A DNA stretch of 53,352 nucleotides. It comes from Sedimentitalea xiamensis (GTDB lineage: Bacteria; Pseudomonadota; Alphaproteobacteria; Rhodobacterales; Rhodobacteraceae). The position numbers and the translations under genes are program-made. Every line of letters begins with the position of its first letter. Position 1 is the stretch's first letter. The notes under the pieces were generated by a model. It had not been told where the DNA came from and did not search any database. It saw only the letters and a list, made by a program, of their open reading frames with translations. The stretch lies in contig NZ_JASNJE010000032.1 in NCBI RefSeq assembly GCF_030164465.1, positions 1 to 53,352 on the forward strand, written 5' to 3'. Positions 1 to 8,484 of this stretch are shown piece after piece.

Positions 1-49
1 GGGGTTCGATGCGCGCCCATTGCGCGTCTGTCAGGGTTCGTCTGCTCAA
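1..49 (-). CDS. IS5-family (IS427-like) transposase, N-terminal fragment
   Basis: The reverse strand reads a TTG start at 49-47 followed by LSRRTLTDAQWARIEP, the characteristic opening of IS5/IS427-group DDE transposases. A GGAGG ribosome binding site lies 5-6 bases upstream of the TTG, which supports this start. Only 16 codons are inside the window, so intactness cannot be judged. Confidence 0.65.
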   Translation of the reverse strand, partial: MSRRTLTDAQWARIEP

Positions 50-104
50 GACCGCCTCCGTTTTCGATCTTGAATCAGAAACTTGCCAGCAAGGGAATCC
101 CTTT
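1..104 (-). mobile_element. IS5-family insertion sequence, left end only (partial)
   Basis: The first ~100 bases are the start of an insertion sequence that runs off the left edge. They hold the N-terminus of an IS5-type transposase and about 50 bases of leader. The outer boundary is uncertain. A short palindrome (AAGGGAATCCCTT, 91-103) followed by a TTAA-like target lies just before the end of kpsC, so the junction is placed near 100-105. Terminal inverted repeats cannot be confirmed because the other end is outside the window. Confidence 0.6.
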
Positions 105-118
105 AATGAAGACGCCGC

Positions 119-2122
119 CTAACGCCAGAGATGCGCCTGTCCGGCGAACAGTCCCTGAAGTTTTGACAAGACGCGGTTGACCGGCCCCCCTTGCGGAAGC
201 CGACCGTCGGCCAACCGCCGGACGATCACCTCGACAGGGCAGATCTGGCCGGTCGTCGGGTCGAAATACCGCGGGTAGTCGATGAGTGCGGCGTGAACCA
301 GTCCGGCGCGTTCCGGGCGGACACCGCTGCGCCGCTCGGGCACCTTGCCGAGGTCGTTGGTCAACCCCCAGCCCGCGTAGAACGGTGTGCCCAGCGTCGT
401 GACAGGCAGGCCCCGCAGCAGGGCTTCGAACCCGAGCAGAGAGGTCAGGGTCCAGACCTCGTCGATGGCGTTCAGAAGCGCGACCGGGTCGGCCTGTATC
501 GCAACCACGTCCGCAAGGTCCGCGTCTATCGCGCCCGGTCTCAGCCCGGCTTCCACGTCCGGGTGCGGCTTGTAGACGATCACCGCGTCCGGATGCGCGG
601 TGCGCGCTGCCCGCAGCAGGGCCAGGTTCGTGCACAGCCTGCCGGCGCCGGACAGGACAGAGGCATCGTCCTCGACCTGTCCGGTCACGAGGATGCGATG
701 GCCCTCCGGAATATCGGGGCAGGCGCCGCCCTGGTTGTATTTGCTCAAACGGGCGGCGATCAGGTCGGCGACAAGGCGTTCGGCGCGATCCCGCTGGTCG
801 TTCCGTAGGGTTTTCCGTTCCGCGATCAGGCGCTCAAGCCGGCTGGGGCGCGACGGGTCGAAATGGATGCCGAGATCGTCCAGAACGAGCGAACAGGGCG
901 GGGTCAGTTCCGCCCCCAGACCACGCGAGCGCAGGAACCCGTCTTCGATCCGCGCGGATGCCCCGGCAGAGTCCGGCCGGCCCGCCCAGGTAATCGTTCG
1001 CCGTTTGGATTGGCGGGTTGTTTCCTGCGAAAACAAGACTTTTTCTTGCCGTCCGAACATCTGCTGAATCCTGCGACGTTTCCACAGGCTAATGTCGCGG
1101 GCCACCCAGCCGTTGCGGTCCTGCCGGAAGGCGCGGGTCCAGGCTTCGAGATTGTCGAGAACGGTTTCCAACTCGCACAGATGGTCGCGAAACGGGTCAT
1201 ACCATCTGGGATAGAGAAACATTGCGGCGGCGAAGAGCTGGGCGCGGGTCAGGCGGCGTTCCCGCCGTGGCACCGGGGTCTGGTCGTGGCTCAACCGCCA
1301 GCCAGCATAGAACGGCTGGCCAAACACCCGTGGCCGGTGGCCGGCCAGTATCGCCTCGAACCCCAGGTGCGATGACACCGTGTAGACCCCGACAGCCCCA
1401 TCGAGCAGCGTCCAGGGGCTGATGGCGTCCCGCAGCAGACGCACCCGGCCGGTTGCGTCCCGGTCCGAATAGTATCCTTGCCGGAAACCGGCCTCGGTTT
1501 CGGGGTGCGTCTTGATCAGAACCCGCGCGCCCGGATGTTCTTCCTGCGCAAAGACGAGCATTTCCCGAAACAGCGCGTCGTTGCCGCCGCTTGCGCGCAC
1601 CGAGGCATCGTCGCGGGTCTGGTCCACGACCAGAACGTACCCCGGTTCGGGGCCGTCCGCTTCGGGGTCGAAATCGTTGTATTTGCTCAGGTGGGAGTCG
1701 CGCAGCCGCGCCATGGCGTCCCGCGCCCGGTTCAGGAGCGCCGTATCGTCCAGCGGCGCTGTCGTCAGGATCCGTTCCAGATCCGACGGGCGGGCGGCGT
1801 CATAATGCGCCCCGGACCGGTCAAGAAGCAGTCCGACCGGCGCTTCGCCCGACCGACCCGGACGAATCGACCGCAGAAACGCATCCTCCGCCCGCATCAG
1901 TCCGACGGCCCGTTTCCGGGCCAGGGTTTCGCCGCGCCAGGCCGTCGGACTGTTGCCCCAGACACCAACCAGATCGCCGGGTCCGGGCAAGCCGATGCGC
2001 AGGTCGTATCCGGAAAGGTCGAGGATGCGGCGCAGGCGCCGGTCGCGCAGGAAACCGCCGTTGCAGACGAACAACCGGGTGCGATCGGGACCGCCTGCGG
2101 CGTCGTTGGTCCGTGCGGCCAT
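119..2122 (-). CDS. kpsC: Capsule polysaccharide protein KpsC (dual beta-Kdo transferase)
   Basis: KpsC proteins build the poly-Kdo linker that joins group 2-type capsules to a phospholipid anchor, at the cytoplasmic face of the inner membrane. The 667-residue product shows the family's two-fold internal repeat. Each half carries an EDxFLRS stretch, an LDxxGxHxDxxRPSxLERI segment, a DDASV stretch, a KxHPxxEAG motif and an LGFEAxLxG...PFYAGW block. The length fits full KpsC. The open frame extends 25 codons further upstream, but the ATG at 2122 is preferred because the upstream gene ends at 2125, giving a tight operon. An IS end lies within ~20 bases of the stop codon, yet the C-terminus (LQGLFAGQAHLWR) looks natural, so the gene appears intact. 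Confidence 0.88.
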   Translation of the reverse strand: MAARTNDAAGGPDRTRLFVCNGGFLRDRRLRRILDLSGYDLRIGLPGPGDLVGVWGNSPTAWRGETLARKRAVGLMRAEDAFLRSIRPGRSGEAPVGLLLDRSGAHYDAARPSDLERILTTAPLDDTALLNRARDAMARLRDSHLSKYNDFDPEADGPEPGYVLVVDQTRDDASVRASGGNDALFREMLVFAQEEHPGARVLIKTHPETEAGFRQGYYSDRDATGRVRLLRDAISPWTLLDGAVGVYTVSSHLGFEAILAGHRPRVFGQPFYAGWRLSHDQTPVPRRERRLTRAQLFAAAMFLYPRWYDPFRDHLCELETVLDNLEAWTRAFRQDRNGWVARDISLWKRRRIQQMFGRQEKVLFSQETTRQSKRRTITWAGRPDSAGASARIEDGFLRSRGLGAELTPPCSLVLDDLGIHFDPSRPSRLERLIAERKTLRNDQRDRAERLVADLIAARLSKYNQGGACPDIPEGHRILVTGQVEDDASVLSGAGRLCTNLALLRAARTAHPDAVIVYKPHPDVEAGLRPGAIDADLADVVAIQADPVALLNAIDEVWTLTSLLGFEALLRGLPVTTLGTPFYAGWGLTNDLGKVPERRSGVRPERAGLVHAALIDYPRYFDPTTGQICPVEVIVRRLADGRLPQGGPVNRVLSKLQGLFAGQAHLWR

Positions 2123-2124
2123 GC

Positions 2125-3279
2125 CTATTGCGTCAGCGTGGCGACGTTTGCAAAGGGAGTCAGGCCGCCCGCCACAAGCGATATGGTCTTGGTCCACTGG
2201 GAATAGGGCGCTTCGGTCACATAGATGGTGTCGTCGTCCCGGATGACGAAGTCACGCGCCAGGAACAGGCCGTTAGGGTCCTTCAGGTTGAGCATGTAGA
2301 CCATGCGCTGCGCGCCTTGCAGGTCCGTTCGTCCCAGCACCTGCCCAGCGATTTCTGCGGGTTCGTTGCGGAAGATAAAGACGCCGGTCGGGTCGGACGA
2401 GGTCGCAACCAGTCCTCCGACCTGGGCGATGGCTTCCAGCGCGGACAGATCCTGGCTTTCGAACCGCACGCGGGCCTGCTGGCTGGTCGCGCCCAGTGCG
2501 GTGAAGGATCGCGAATCCTCTTCCACCAGGATGCGGTCGCCGCCACGCAGCGCGATGTCCAGCTTCGGATTGTCAAAGATATCCTGAAACCAGACCTTGC
2601 CGCGCTGGTCGCCCCGGATCACGGTGATCTGGGCGATTTCCGGTTCGATCGTCACGCCCCCGGCATTCGCCAGCATGGCCGACAGTGTCCGGGTCGGCCG
2701 TTCGATGGGGTAAACTCCCTGTGCGCCGATCGCGCCGACCAGAGACACCGTGGAACCGTCCCCGGCGACGCGCCGCACCTGAACCTGCGGGTCGGGCGTC
2801 TGGTCCTGAAGCTTTTCGGTGATCATCTCGCGCAATTCGTTGGGGGTGCTGCCGGCGGCCCGCAGACGTCCTGCATATGGCACGAAGATGAACCCGGCAC
2901 TGTCGACCTGAACCTCTTCCAGGATTGTCGAGTTCGCGGTTTCCGCAGCCAGCAGCCCGTCGTCCACGTTTTCCCAGACCGTCAGGCCGAGAACATCGCC
3001 CGGACGGATCGTGTCGGAGGTCAGCTGCGGGGCCGTCGCAAAGGAGTCGGCAAACCCGAGCGCGGGAACGACCGCGGTTGCCCGCGTCACCCGGTCGTCC
3101 ACCGCCACGACGAAGGCGTCCCCGCTTTGCTGGATCGAGCCCGCATGAATCTGGCGTTTGTTCGGCCCGACCTGCGGCAGGGCGCAGGCGGTCAGCAGGC
3201 CAAGGCAAACAAAAAGACCGGCGGGCCGCACCCACCGTTTTGAACCGGGTTTCACTGCTCGGTCTCCTCGACCCGACAA
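2125..3279 (-). CDS. Outer-membrane polysaccharide export lipoprotein (Wza/KpsD type)
   Basis: A 384-residue secreted lipoprotein expected to form the outer-membrane channel for capsule export. The N-terminus has a basic stretch, a hydrophobic segment and a lipobox (LLTAC, Cys32). A Poly_export domain follows around residues 90-185 (IRPGDVLGLTVWENVDDG, later DPQVQVRRVAG), then SLBB-like beta-grasp repeats (SLVGAIGAQGVYPIERPTRTL and a second one near 250-330). It sits between kpsS and kpsC on the same strand, with 67 bases upstream and 2 bases downstream, as expected for an ABC-dependent capsule export locus. The ABC transporter and the co-polymerase-like inner membrane partner are not in the window. 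Confidence 0.85.
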   Translation of the reverse strand: MSGRGDRAVKPGSKRWVRPAGLFVCLGLLTACALPQVGPNKRQIHAGSIQQSGDAFVVAVDDRVTRATAVVPALGFADSFATAPQLTSDTIRPGDVLGLTVWENVDDGLLAAETANSTILEEVQVDSAGFIFVPYAGRLRAAGSTPNELREMITEKLQDQTPDPQVQVRRVAGDGSTVSLVGAIGAQGVYPIERPTRTLSAMLANAGGVTIEPEIAQITVIRGDQRGKVWFQDIFDNPKLDIALRGGDRILVEEDSRSFTALGATSQQARVRFESQDLSALEAIAQVGGLVATSSDPTGVFIFRNEPAEIAGQVLGRTDLQGAQRMVYMLNLKDPNGLFLARDFVIRDDDTIYVTEAPYSQWTKTISLVAGGLTPFANVATLTQ

Positions 3280-3346
3280 TTTTTTACACTATTCGGCCAA
3301 GGTTAGAAGGCTGCCAAGGAAAATTCCATCGCAGGGCATCGTTCAA

Positions 3347-4642
3347 CTATGGGACGAGTCTTACCTGTTGCCCTGCTGCCGCTGTTTTTTCGGTCAGGGC
3401 ATCGTAAGGGTCCTGTGCTGCCAGCATGATGTCGACGATACGGCGCAGAAGCTGCCGTCTTCCGCGAACGGAATAATATCCGCCCGGCACCTGGCTCGTC
3501 GCAAGCAGGAAACGCCGGTATTTCCTGTAGGCCGCGGCGTCCGGTCGCCTGGGAGACGCGAAGAGTGCGGTCAGGGGCTGATCGGACACGAGTTCCGGTT
3601 TGTCATAGACCGAACGCCCGAAGGTCTTGAGCGGCAATCCGCGCCAAAGCGCCTGCTGTCCGGCCGTCGAATTCACGGTGACAACCGAAGTCGCATCGTC
3701 CAGCAACCGGGCGAGCTTGCCGCCCCGCACGAAATGCACCCGATCCGGGATGCCGTGGTCGCGGGCGAGGCGGCGAATGTGCCGGCGCAATGGCACGCGT
3801 CCGTCCTCCAGCGGATGCGCCTTCAGGACGAGGTGGTGGTGCTGGGGGGCGCCGCGGGCGAAACCGGACACCACCAGAGCCAGGAAATCGGTCATGGTCG
3901 AGAACGGCGAATGGTCCTGAAAGCTGCTGTCATGCTCCAGTTGCAGGAGTGCCAGATGATAAGGGAAGCCGCCGCGCCGTATGCGCAGGGTTGCCCGATG
4001 CCGGGCCAGGGCATGCATGGGCATGCGCAGGAACCGGTGCAGTTGCAGCCGGAATTCCTGATGGGCGGTGATGCCCCGGTGCGGCTCAAAATGCGGGTAG
4101 CGCCGGTTCCGGAACATCACGAACCAATGGTACAACGCCCCGTAGAACATGTGCTCGCGCATGTCGCCCCAATGCCCCGGAGGCAACGTGATCTCAGCAT
4201 CGGTCGTGGCCAGCGCGGCCCGCATCTGGTCGATGGAGAGGGTCATCAGCCGCGAATTGCCGTTGGAACCGTTTCTTTCGTATGTGATCCAGTAGGGACG
4301 AAGATATCCTTCCTCAAAGACATGCACCCGCAGCCCGCGTCGGTTGGCGGCGGCGATTGCCGCCCTGTGACGGGCCCGGCTGTCGCCATAGACGACAAGG
4401 TCCGTGATGCCGCGCGTTTCAAGAATGGTGTCTATGGCATCGGGCCAGTCCGTGGCGCTGCCGCGATAGGGAAGATAGCTCTTCCGGTCCCGCCAGAAAG
4501 CGCTGTCGCCGGAGTTGAAGCCCACCCGCCAGACCGTCGCCCCGGCAGTGTTCAGCATGCGCCCAAGCAACTGGAAGAATGGCCCGTGCGGTCCTTGCAG
4601 GAAAAGGAATACGTGGTCGTCCGCATTGGCCGGTGTCTGCAT
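3347..4642 (-). CDS. kpsS: Capsule polysaccharide protein KpsS (beta-Kdo transferase)
   Basis: KpsS adds the first beta-Kdo to the phosphatidylglycerol anchor of the capsule, and KpsC extends it. The 431-residue product has the Capsule_synth-family signatures: FLQGPHGPFF near the N-terminus, VYGDSRARHRAAI, RVHVFEEGYLRPYWITYE, a KAHPLEDG motif around residue 290 and VTVNSTAGQQALWRGLP around 335. It is the first gene of the minus-strand capsule group. The 158-base gap to the divergent ribE must hold both promoters. Single-domain length separates it from the duplicated KpsC. Confidence 0.85.
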   Translation of the reverse strand: MQTPANADDHVFLFLQGPHGPFFQLLGRMLNTAGATVWRVGFNSGDSAFWRDRKSYLPYRGSATDWPDAIDTILETRGITDLVVYGDSRARHRAAIAAANRRGLRVHVFEEGYLRPYWITYERNGSNGNSRLMTLSIDQMRAALATTDAEITLPPGHWGDMREHMFYGALYHWFVMFRNRRYPHFEPHRGITAHQEFRLQLHRFLRMPMHALARHRATLRIRRGGFPYHLALLQLEHDSSFQDHSPFSTMTDFLALVVSGFARGAPQHHHLVLKAHPLEDGRVPLRRHIRRLARDHGIPDRVHFVRGGKLARLLDDATSVVTVNSTAGQQALWRGLPLKTFGRSVYDKPELVSDQPLTALFASPRRPDAAAYRKYRRFLLATSQVPGGYYSVRGRRQLLRRIVDIMLAAQDPYDALTEKTAAAGQQVRLVP

Positions 4643-4800
4643 TCACGTCCCTGGTTGAGAAAGCGGCATTTGCCGGTTCGGGGAAATCCTATTCACGGAC
4701 TATGATCAACGCGTTCCGGTTTCGCAAGCCGCGAGGTCTTGCAGTCGCGGGTCGTGCTGGTTACGTCATGGATCACAACGCGGAACGGGAAAGGCGCACC

Positions 4801-5388
4801 ATGTTCACCGGAATTGTCACCGATATCGGCGTCGTGCAAAAACTTGAACGGCGTGGCGACCTGAGGGCGCGGATCGCGACGGCCTATGACACGACCGGCA
4901 TCGATATCGGAGCGTCCATCGCCAGCGACGGCGTCTGCCTTACCGTCGTCGCCCTCGGGGAGGACTGGTACGAGGTCGAGATAAGCGCCGAAACCGTGTC
5001 CAGGACCAACCTATCCGGCTGGGAGTCCGGCAAGCGTGTCAACCTCGAACGGGCGTTGCGGGTTGGCGACGAACTGGGAGGGCATATCGTGTCAGGACAT
5101 GTCGATGGCGTGGCCGAGGTCGTCGGGGTCAGGAACGATGGCGACAGCACCCGGATGACTCTGAAAGCGCCGGCCGGACTGGCGCGGTTCATCGCGCCCA
5201 AAGGATCGGTGGCGTTGAACGGCACGTCGCTGACAGTGAACGAAGTCGATGGGCAAACCTTTGGCATCAACGTGATTCCCCATACCAAGGACGTCACGAC
5301 TTGGGGCGAGGTCGCGGTCGGCGATCGGATCAATCTGGAAATCGATACGCTGGCGCGATATGTCGCGCGTCTTGCCGAAGCCGGCTGA
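4801..5388 (+). CDS. ribE: Riboflavin synthase, alpha subunit
   Basis: Dismutates two 6,7-dimethyl-8-ribityllumazine molecules into riboflavin and 5-amino-6-ribitylaminouracil. The 195-residue protein starts with the near-invariant MFTGIV, which fixes the ATG at 4801 although the frame is open 222 bases further upstream. It has two lumazine-binding barrels (about 1-95 and 96-190) with internal symmetry: MFTGIVTDIG, SIASDGVCLTV and SGHVDGVAEV, then KGSVALNGTSLTVNEV and HTKDVTTWGEV. It is followed after 202 bases by the DHBP synthase gene. No FMN riboswitch hallmarks were found upstream or in that gap. Confidence 0.95.
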   Translation: MFTGIVTDIGVVQKLERRGDLRARIATAYDTTGIDIGASIASDGVCLTVVALGEDWYEVEISAETVSRTNLSGWESGKRVNLERALRVGDELGGHIVSGHVDGVAEVVGVRNDGDSTRMTLKAPAGLARFIAPKGSVALNGTSLTVNEVDGQTFGINVIPHTKDVTTWGEVAVGDRINLEIDTLARYVARLAEAG

Positions 5389-5590
5389 CCCCGCGCGGTC
5401 CGGGGCGGCTCTGCAGGTGCCCGTCCGGCGCGCCGACCGGGCGCGCAGGCGTTACCGGCTTGCAGAGTTGACTTTTGGCCGCGCGCCCGACGCGGCGTAT
5501 CGGGCGGACGAGGATGCTGGGGTCTGGCATTCGGATCGGTCCTGCGGTATCTGGCGCGAAGTGCCTGCCAATCTTTGAAAGACCGCCAAC

Positions 5591-6712
5591 ATGAGCTTTG
5601 CATCCCCCGGACCGGTCGAAACCGACTTGCGCGCCGCGATTTCCCCGGTCGAGGAGATCATCGCCGAGGCAAGGCGCGGACGCATGTTCATTCTGGTCGA
5701 TCACGAAGACCGCGAGAACGAAGGCGACCTCGTGATCGCGGCGGAATTCGCCGATGCCGCGGCGATCAATTTCATGGCGACGCACGGGCGCGGGCTGATC
5801 TGCCTTCCGATGACATCCGAAAGGATCGACAGTCTGGGTCTGCCCATGATGGCGGTCAACAATTCGTCCCGCCACGAAACGCCGTTCACCGTCTCGATCG
5901 AAGCGCGGGAAGGCGTATCGACGGGAATTTCGGCGCCGGACCGTGCGCGCACCGTCGCGGTGGCGATCAACGAGCAGAACACCATGGCGCAACTGGCGAC
6001 ACCGGGCCACATATTCCCGCTGCGCGCGCGGGCCGGCGGCGTCCTGGTGCGGGCCGGGCATACCGAGGCCGCTGTGGACATCGCCCGGCTGGCCGGCCTG
6101 AAACCCGCAGGGGTGATCTGCGAGATCATGAATCCGGACGGCACGATGGCGCGCCTGCCGGAACTGGTGACTTTCGCCAAGGAACACGGCCTGAAGATCG
6201 GAACGATTTCCGACCTCATCGCCTATCGCAGCCTGAACGACAATCTGGTCACGGAGACCGAACGCAAGACGGTCACATCGGAATTCGGCGGCAGATGGGA
6301 GATGCGCCTGTTCAAGGACCAGACGCATGAAATCGAACATGTGGTGCTGATCAAGGGCGACATCTCGACTCCCGAACCGGTCCTGACCCGCACCCACGCC
6401 CTGCATGAAGCGTCCGACGTCCTCGGCCTCGGGCCGAAACCGACATGGGAACTGCCGCGCGCGATGGAGATCATCGCCGAAGAAGGCCGAGGCGTCGTGT
6501 GCCTCTTCCGCGAGGTGCGGCACGCGCTTTATGCCTCCGAAGATGAAGGACCGCGCACGATCAAGCATACGGGTCTTGGCGCGCAGATGCTGTCGAAGCT
6601 CGGTTTGCGCGAACTGATCCTGCTGACGGATTCGCCGCAGACGCGCTATCTGGGTCTGGATGCCTACGGCCTGACCATCGCCGGCACACGCCCGATCTTG
6701 TCAAAGGACTGA
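5591..6712 (+). CDS. ribB: 3,4-dihydroxy-2-butanone-4-phosphate synthase with degenerate GTP cyclohydrolase II domain
   Basis: Converts ribulose 5-phosphate to the four-carbon precursor of lumazine. The N-terminal DHBPS domain (about 15-215) is intact, with DHEDRENEGDLV, THGRGLICLPM, TGISAPDRARTV and GHTEAAVDIARLAGL. The C-terminal part (about 220-373) is homologous to GTP cyclohydrolase II but lacks the zinc-binding CxxxxxxxxxxCxC set. Where active enzymes read RVHSECLTGD...RCDCG, this one reads RTHALHEASD...GPKPTW, and RQEGRGIGL is replaced by REVRHALYA. GTP cyclohydrolase II activity is therefore unlikely here and must come from another gene. Fused proteins of this kind are known in alphaproteobacteria and have been called RibBX. 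The next gene, ribH, begins 4 bases after the stop. Confidence 0.93.
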   Translation: MSFASPGPVETDLRAAISPVEEIIAEARRGRMFILVDHEDRENEGDLVIAAEFADAAAINFMATHGRGLICLPMTSERIDSLGLPMMAVNNSSRHETPFTVSIEAREGVSTGISAPDRARTVAVAINEQNTMAQLATPGHIFPLRARAGGVLVRAGHTEAAVDIARLAGLKPAGVICEIMNPDGTMARLPELVTFAKEHGLKIGTISDLIAYRSLNDNLVTETERKTVTSEFGGRWEMRLFKDQTHEIEHVVLIKGDISTPEPVLTRTHALHEASDVLGLGPKPTWELPRAMEIIAEEGRGVVCLFREVRHALYASEDEGPRTIKHTGLGAQMLSKLGLRELILLTDSPQTRYLGLDAYGLTIAGTRPILSKD

Positions 6713-6716
6713 CCAC

Positions 6717-7268
6717 ATGGCCGGAAACGAAACCCATTACATCCTGCCGCGCCCGGATTTCGACAAGCCGGTGAAGCTGCTGATCGTCGTCGCGCCCTAC
6801 TACAAGGACATCGCCGACGATCTCGTTGCCGGGGCGAAGGCGGAAATCGAAGCCGTTGGCGGCTCCTGGGACCTGGTGGAAGTTCCCGGCGCGCTGGAAG
6901 TTCCGACCGCCATCAGCATCGCCGACCGACAGTCGAATTTCGACGGCTATGTGGCGCTGGGATGCGTGATCCGGGGTGAGACCACGCATTACGAAACGGT
7001 CTGCAACGACAGCAGCCGGGCCCTTCAACTCATGGGGCTGCAGGGACTTTGCATCGGCAACGGCATCCTGACTGTCGAAAACCTGGACCAGGCCCTGGTC
7101 CGCGCGGACCCGGCCCGGCAGAACAAGGGCGGAGGCGCGGCCGCGGCGGCCTTGCATCTGGTCGCGCTGGCCCGTAAATGGGGCGCCCAGACCAAGGGAG
7201 TCGGCTTCAAGCCGCCTTCGGAGTCGATCCTTCTCGCCCGGAAAAATGACGGACCTTCGACCGCATGA
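6717..7268 (+). CDS. ribH: 6,7-dimethyl-8-ribityllumazine synthase
   Basis: Condenses 5-amino-6-ribitylaminouracil with 3,4-dihydroxy-2-butanone 4-phosphate, the penultimate step of riboflavin synthesis. The 183-residue sequence carries the family landmarks: VVAPYYKDIADDL, VPGALEVPTAI, GCVIRGETTHYE with the catalytic His, GILTVENLDQAL and the AD-P-QNKGGGAA phosphate-binding segment. The N- and C-terminal tails are slightly longer than in minimal homologues. The stop overlaps the nusB start (ATGA), giving translational coupling. Confidence 0.96.
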   Translation: MAGNETHYILPRPDFDKPVKLLIVVAPYYKDIADDLVAGAKAEIEAVGGSWDLVEVPGALEVPTAISIADRQSNFDGYVALGCVIRGETTHYETVCNDSSRALQLMGLQGLCIGNGILTVENLDQALVRADPARQNKGGGAAAAALHLVALARKWGAQTKGVGFKPPSESILLARKNDGPSTA

Positions 7269-7747
7269 GCACGGAAAACGCAGCCCTTTCGGGAAACCAG
7301 AAGCGCAAGATGAAATCGGCTGCGCGGCTTTACGCGGTTCAGGCCCTGTTTCAGATGGAACACAGCGGCCAGACCAGCAACCAGGTCGTGACCGAATTCC
7401 TGACCCATCGGTTCGGCGAAACCTACGAAGGCGAAGAGATGATCGACGGCGATGTCGCCCTGTTCCGCCAGGTGGTCGAGGATGCGGTGAACCATCAGGC
7501 CCGGATCGACCAGACGACCGACCGCGCGCTCGTCGCCAAGTGGCCGATCGCCCGCATCGATCCGACCTTGCGCGGATTGTTCCGGGCCGCGGGCGCGGAA
7601 CTTGTCAACAGCCCGACGCCGCCGAAGGTCGTGATCGTGGAATACGTCGATATCGCGCGGGCCTTTTTCCCGGACGGGAAGGAACCGAAATTCGTGAATG
7701 CGGTTCTCGATCACATGGCGCGCGAGATCAAACCGGAGGCATTCTGA
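7265..7747 (+). CDS. nusB: Transcription antitermination factor NusB
   Basis: NusB binds boxA RNA with ribosomal protein S10 in antitermination complexes on rRNA operons. The 160-residue all-helical protein shows RKMKSAARLYAVQALFQME near the N-terminus, IARIDPTLRGLFRAAGAEL in the middle and VVIVEYVDIARAFFPDGKEPKFVNAVLDHMAR at the C-terminus, the standard NusB arrangement. Coupling to ribH by a 4-base overlap is the common bacterial arrangement. Confidence 0.95.
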   Translation: MSTENAALSGNQKRKMKSAARLYAVQALFQMEHSGQTSNQVVTEFLTHRFGETYEGEEMIDGDVALFRQVVEDAVNHQARIDQTTDRALVAKWPIARIDPTLRGLFRAAGAELVNSPTPPKVVIVEYVDIARAFFPDGKEPKFVNAVLDHMAREIKPEAF

Positions 7748-7798
7748 GGCAACGGGGCGCTTTTTTGTGCGATCGGCTTTCTGCCACGCACTTCAAAG

Positions 7799-7827
7799 TT
7801 GGACCGCGCGGCCTCACATGCTAATTT
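7799..7827 (+). promoter_or_regulatory. Candidate sigma70-type promoter for the 109-aa membrane protein
   Basis: TTGGAC (7799-7804) and TAATTT (7822-7827) are separated by 17 bases, with a TG one base before the -10 (extended -10 form). The start codon is 20 bases downstream. Each hexamer matches consensus only in part, so this is a weak call. Confidence 0.25.
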
Positions 7828-7847
7828 GAGCATATCGGAGGATCGTC

Positions 7848-8177
7848 ATGCCCGAACTGGTCAAACTCTATATCCGCAATGTCGTCGCGGGATTTGTCAT
7901 CGCTGCCGCATTCGTCGCGGTGCTTCTTTGGTTCAACGTGATGAACCTGTGGTATCTGGTGACGCATTCCGACGCGGGTCTGCTTGCGGTGTTCCTCTTG
8001 TGGTTCATGAACGGCATCGTTTTTGCCGGCGTCCAGTTCGCCTGGGTCATCATGTCGATGGCCGAAAAGACTGACGGGGATGACGGCAAGGGCGGCACGC
8101 CCGCGGTGCAGGAATTCCTCCCGGTGCCTGTGCGCCCGGACGAACGGAAACGGCGGTTTGGGGTGCGCCGGGGCTGA
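7848..8177 (+). CDS. Small two-span membrane protein of unknown function
   Basis: A 109-residue protein with two hydrophobic segments, about residues 9-30 (VVAGFVIAAAFVAVLLWF) and 43-67 (LLAVFLLWFMNGIVFAGVQFAWVIM), followed by a charged, proline-containing cytoplasmic tail. A GGAGG site 7-8 bases before the ATG supports the start. I do not recognise a named family. It is separated from nusB by 100 bases with its own weak promoter candidate, so it is probably an independent unit. No catalytic motif is visible. Confidence 0.7.
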   Translation: MPELVKLYIRNVVAGFVIAAAFVAVLLWFNVMNLWYLVTHSDAGLLAVFLLWFMNGIVFAGVQFAWVIMSMAEKTDGDDGKGGTPAVQEFLPVPVRPDERKRRFGVRRG

Positions 8178-8484
8178 TCTTCAACTGGATGGGATGTGAC
8201 GGGACCACCAATCAACCGTGTGGTTCTGATTCCCGAGGACCTGTATTTACAGGTGGGCGCCAGGTAAACGGACCAGGATCCATACAGAGCCAGCTCCCTC
8301 GGATTTGCTTAAGGCCACCGGAATGCAACCGTTCACAAGCAGGGCAGAACCCGCCACCCTTGCCAGATAAGCCTCTGCGCGACGCCGGGCAAGGGGCAGG
8401 CTGGCGATAGCGGGTCAAATTCATCGCTGTCGCGACCCGCTGCCGGCCCGAAATCGGGCATTGCATGATGTTCACGGATTGTTC
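8178..8484. other. Gene-free stretch with several perfect inverted repeats; possible structured RNA
   Basis: About 300 bases with no convincing reading frame. They hold an unusual density of stem-capable repeats: ACCTGT/ACAGGT with a 4-base loop (8239-8254), CCGAGG with CCTCGG enclosing it, CCCTTGCC (8357-8364) with GGCAAGGG (8388-8395), AGCGGGTC (8409-8416) with GACCCGCT (8434-8441), and GCCCG/CGGGC (8446-8459) just before mmcB. This could be a small RNA, a leader of mmcB or a set of operators. I could not match it to a known RNA family by eye. Confidence 0.4.

Noticed and set aside
1591-3243. 550-aa plus-strand open frame across the capsule genes
   Set aside because: It is antisense to two well-recognised genes and its translation is Arg/Gly/Pro-rich with no motif, a typical high-GC shadow.
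5360-5578. 72-aa open frame between ribE and the DHBP synthase gene
   Set aside because: It overlaps the ribE end, is Arg/Ala/Pro-rich in the manner of out-of-frame high-GC DNA, and has no start signal or motif.
4643-5590. FMN riboswitch controlling the riboflavin genes
   Set aside because: Neither the gap before ribE nor the 202-base gap before the DHBP synthase gene shows the conserved RFN blocks, and lengths and pairing do not fit.
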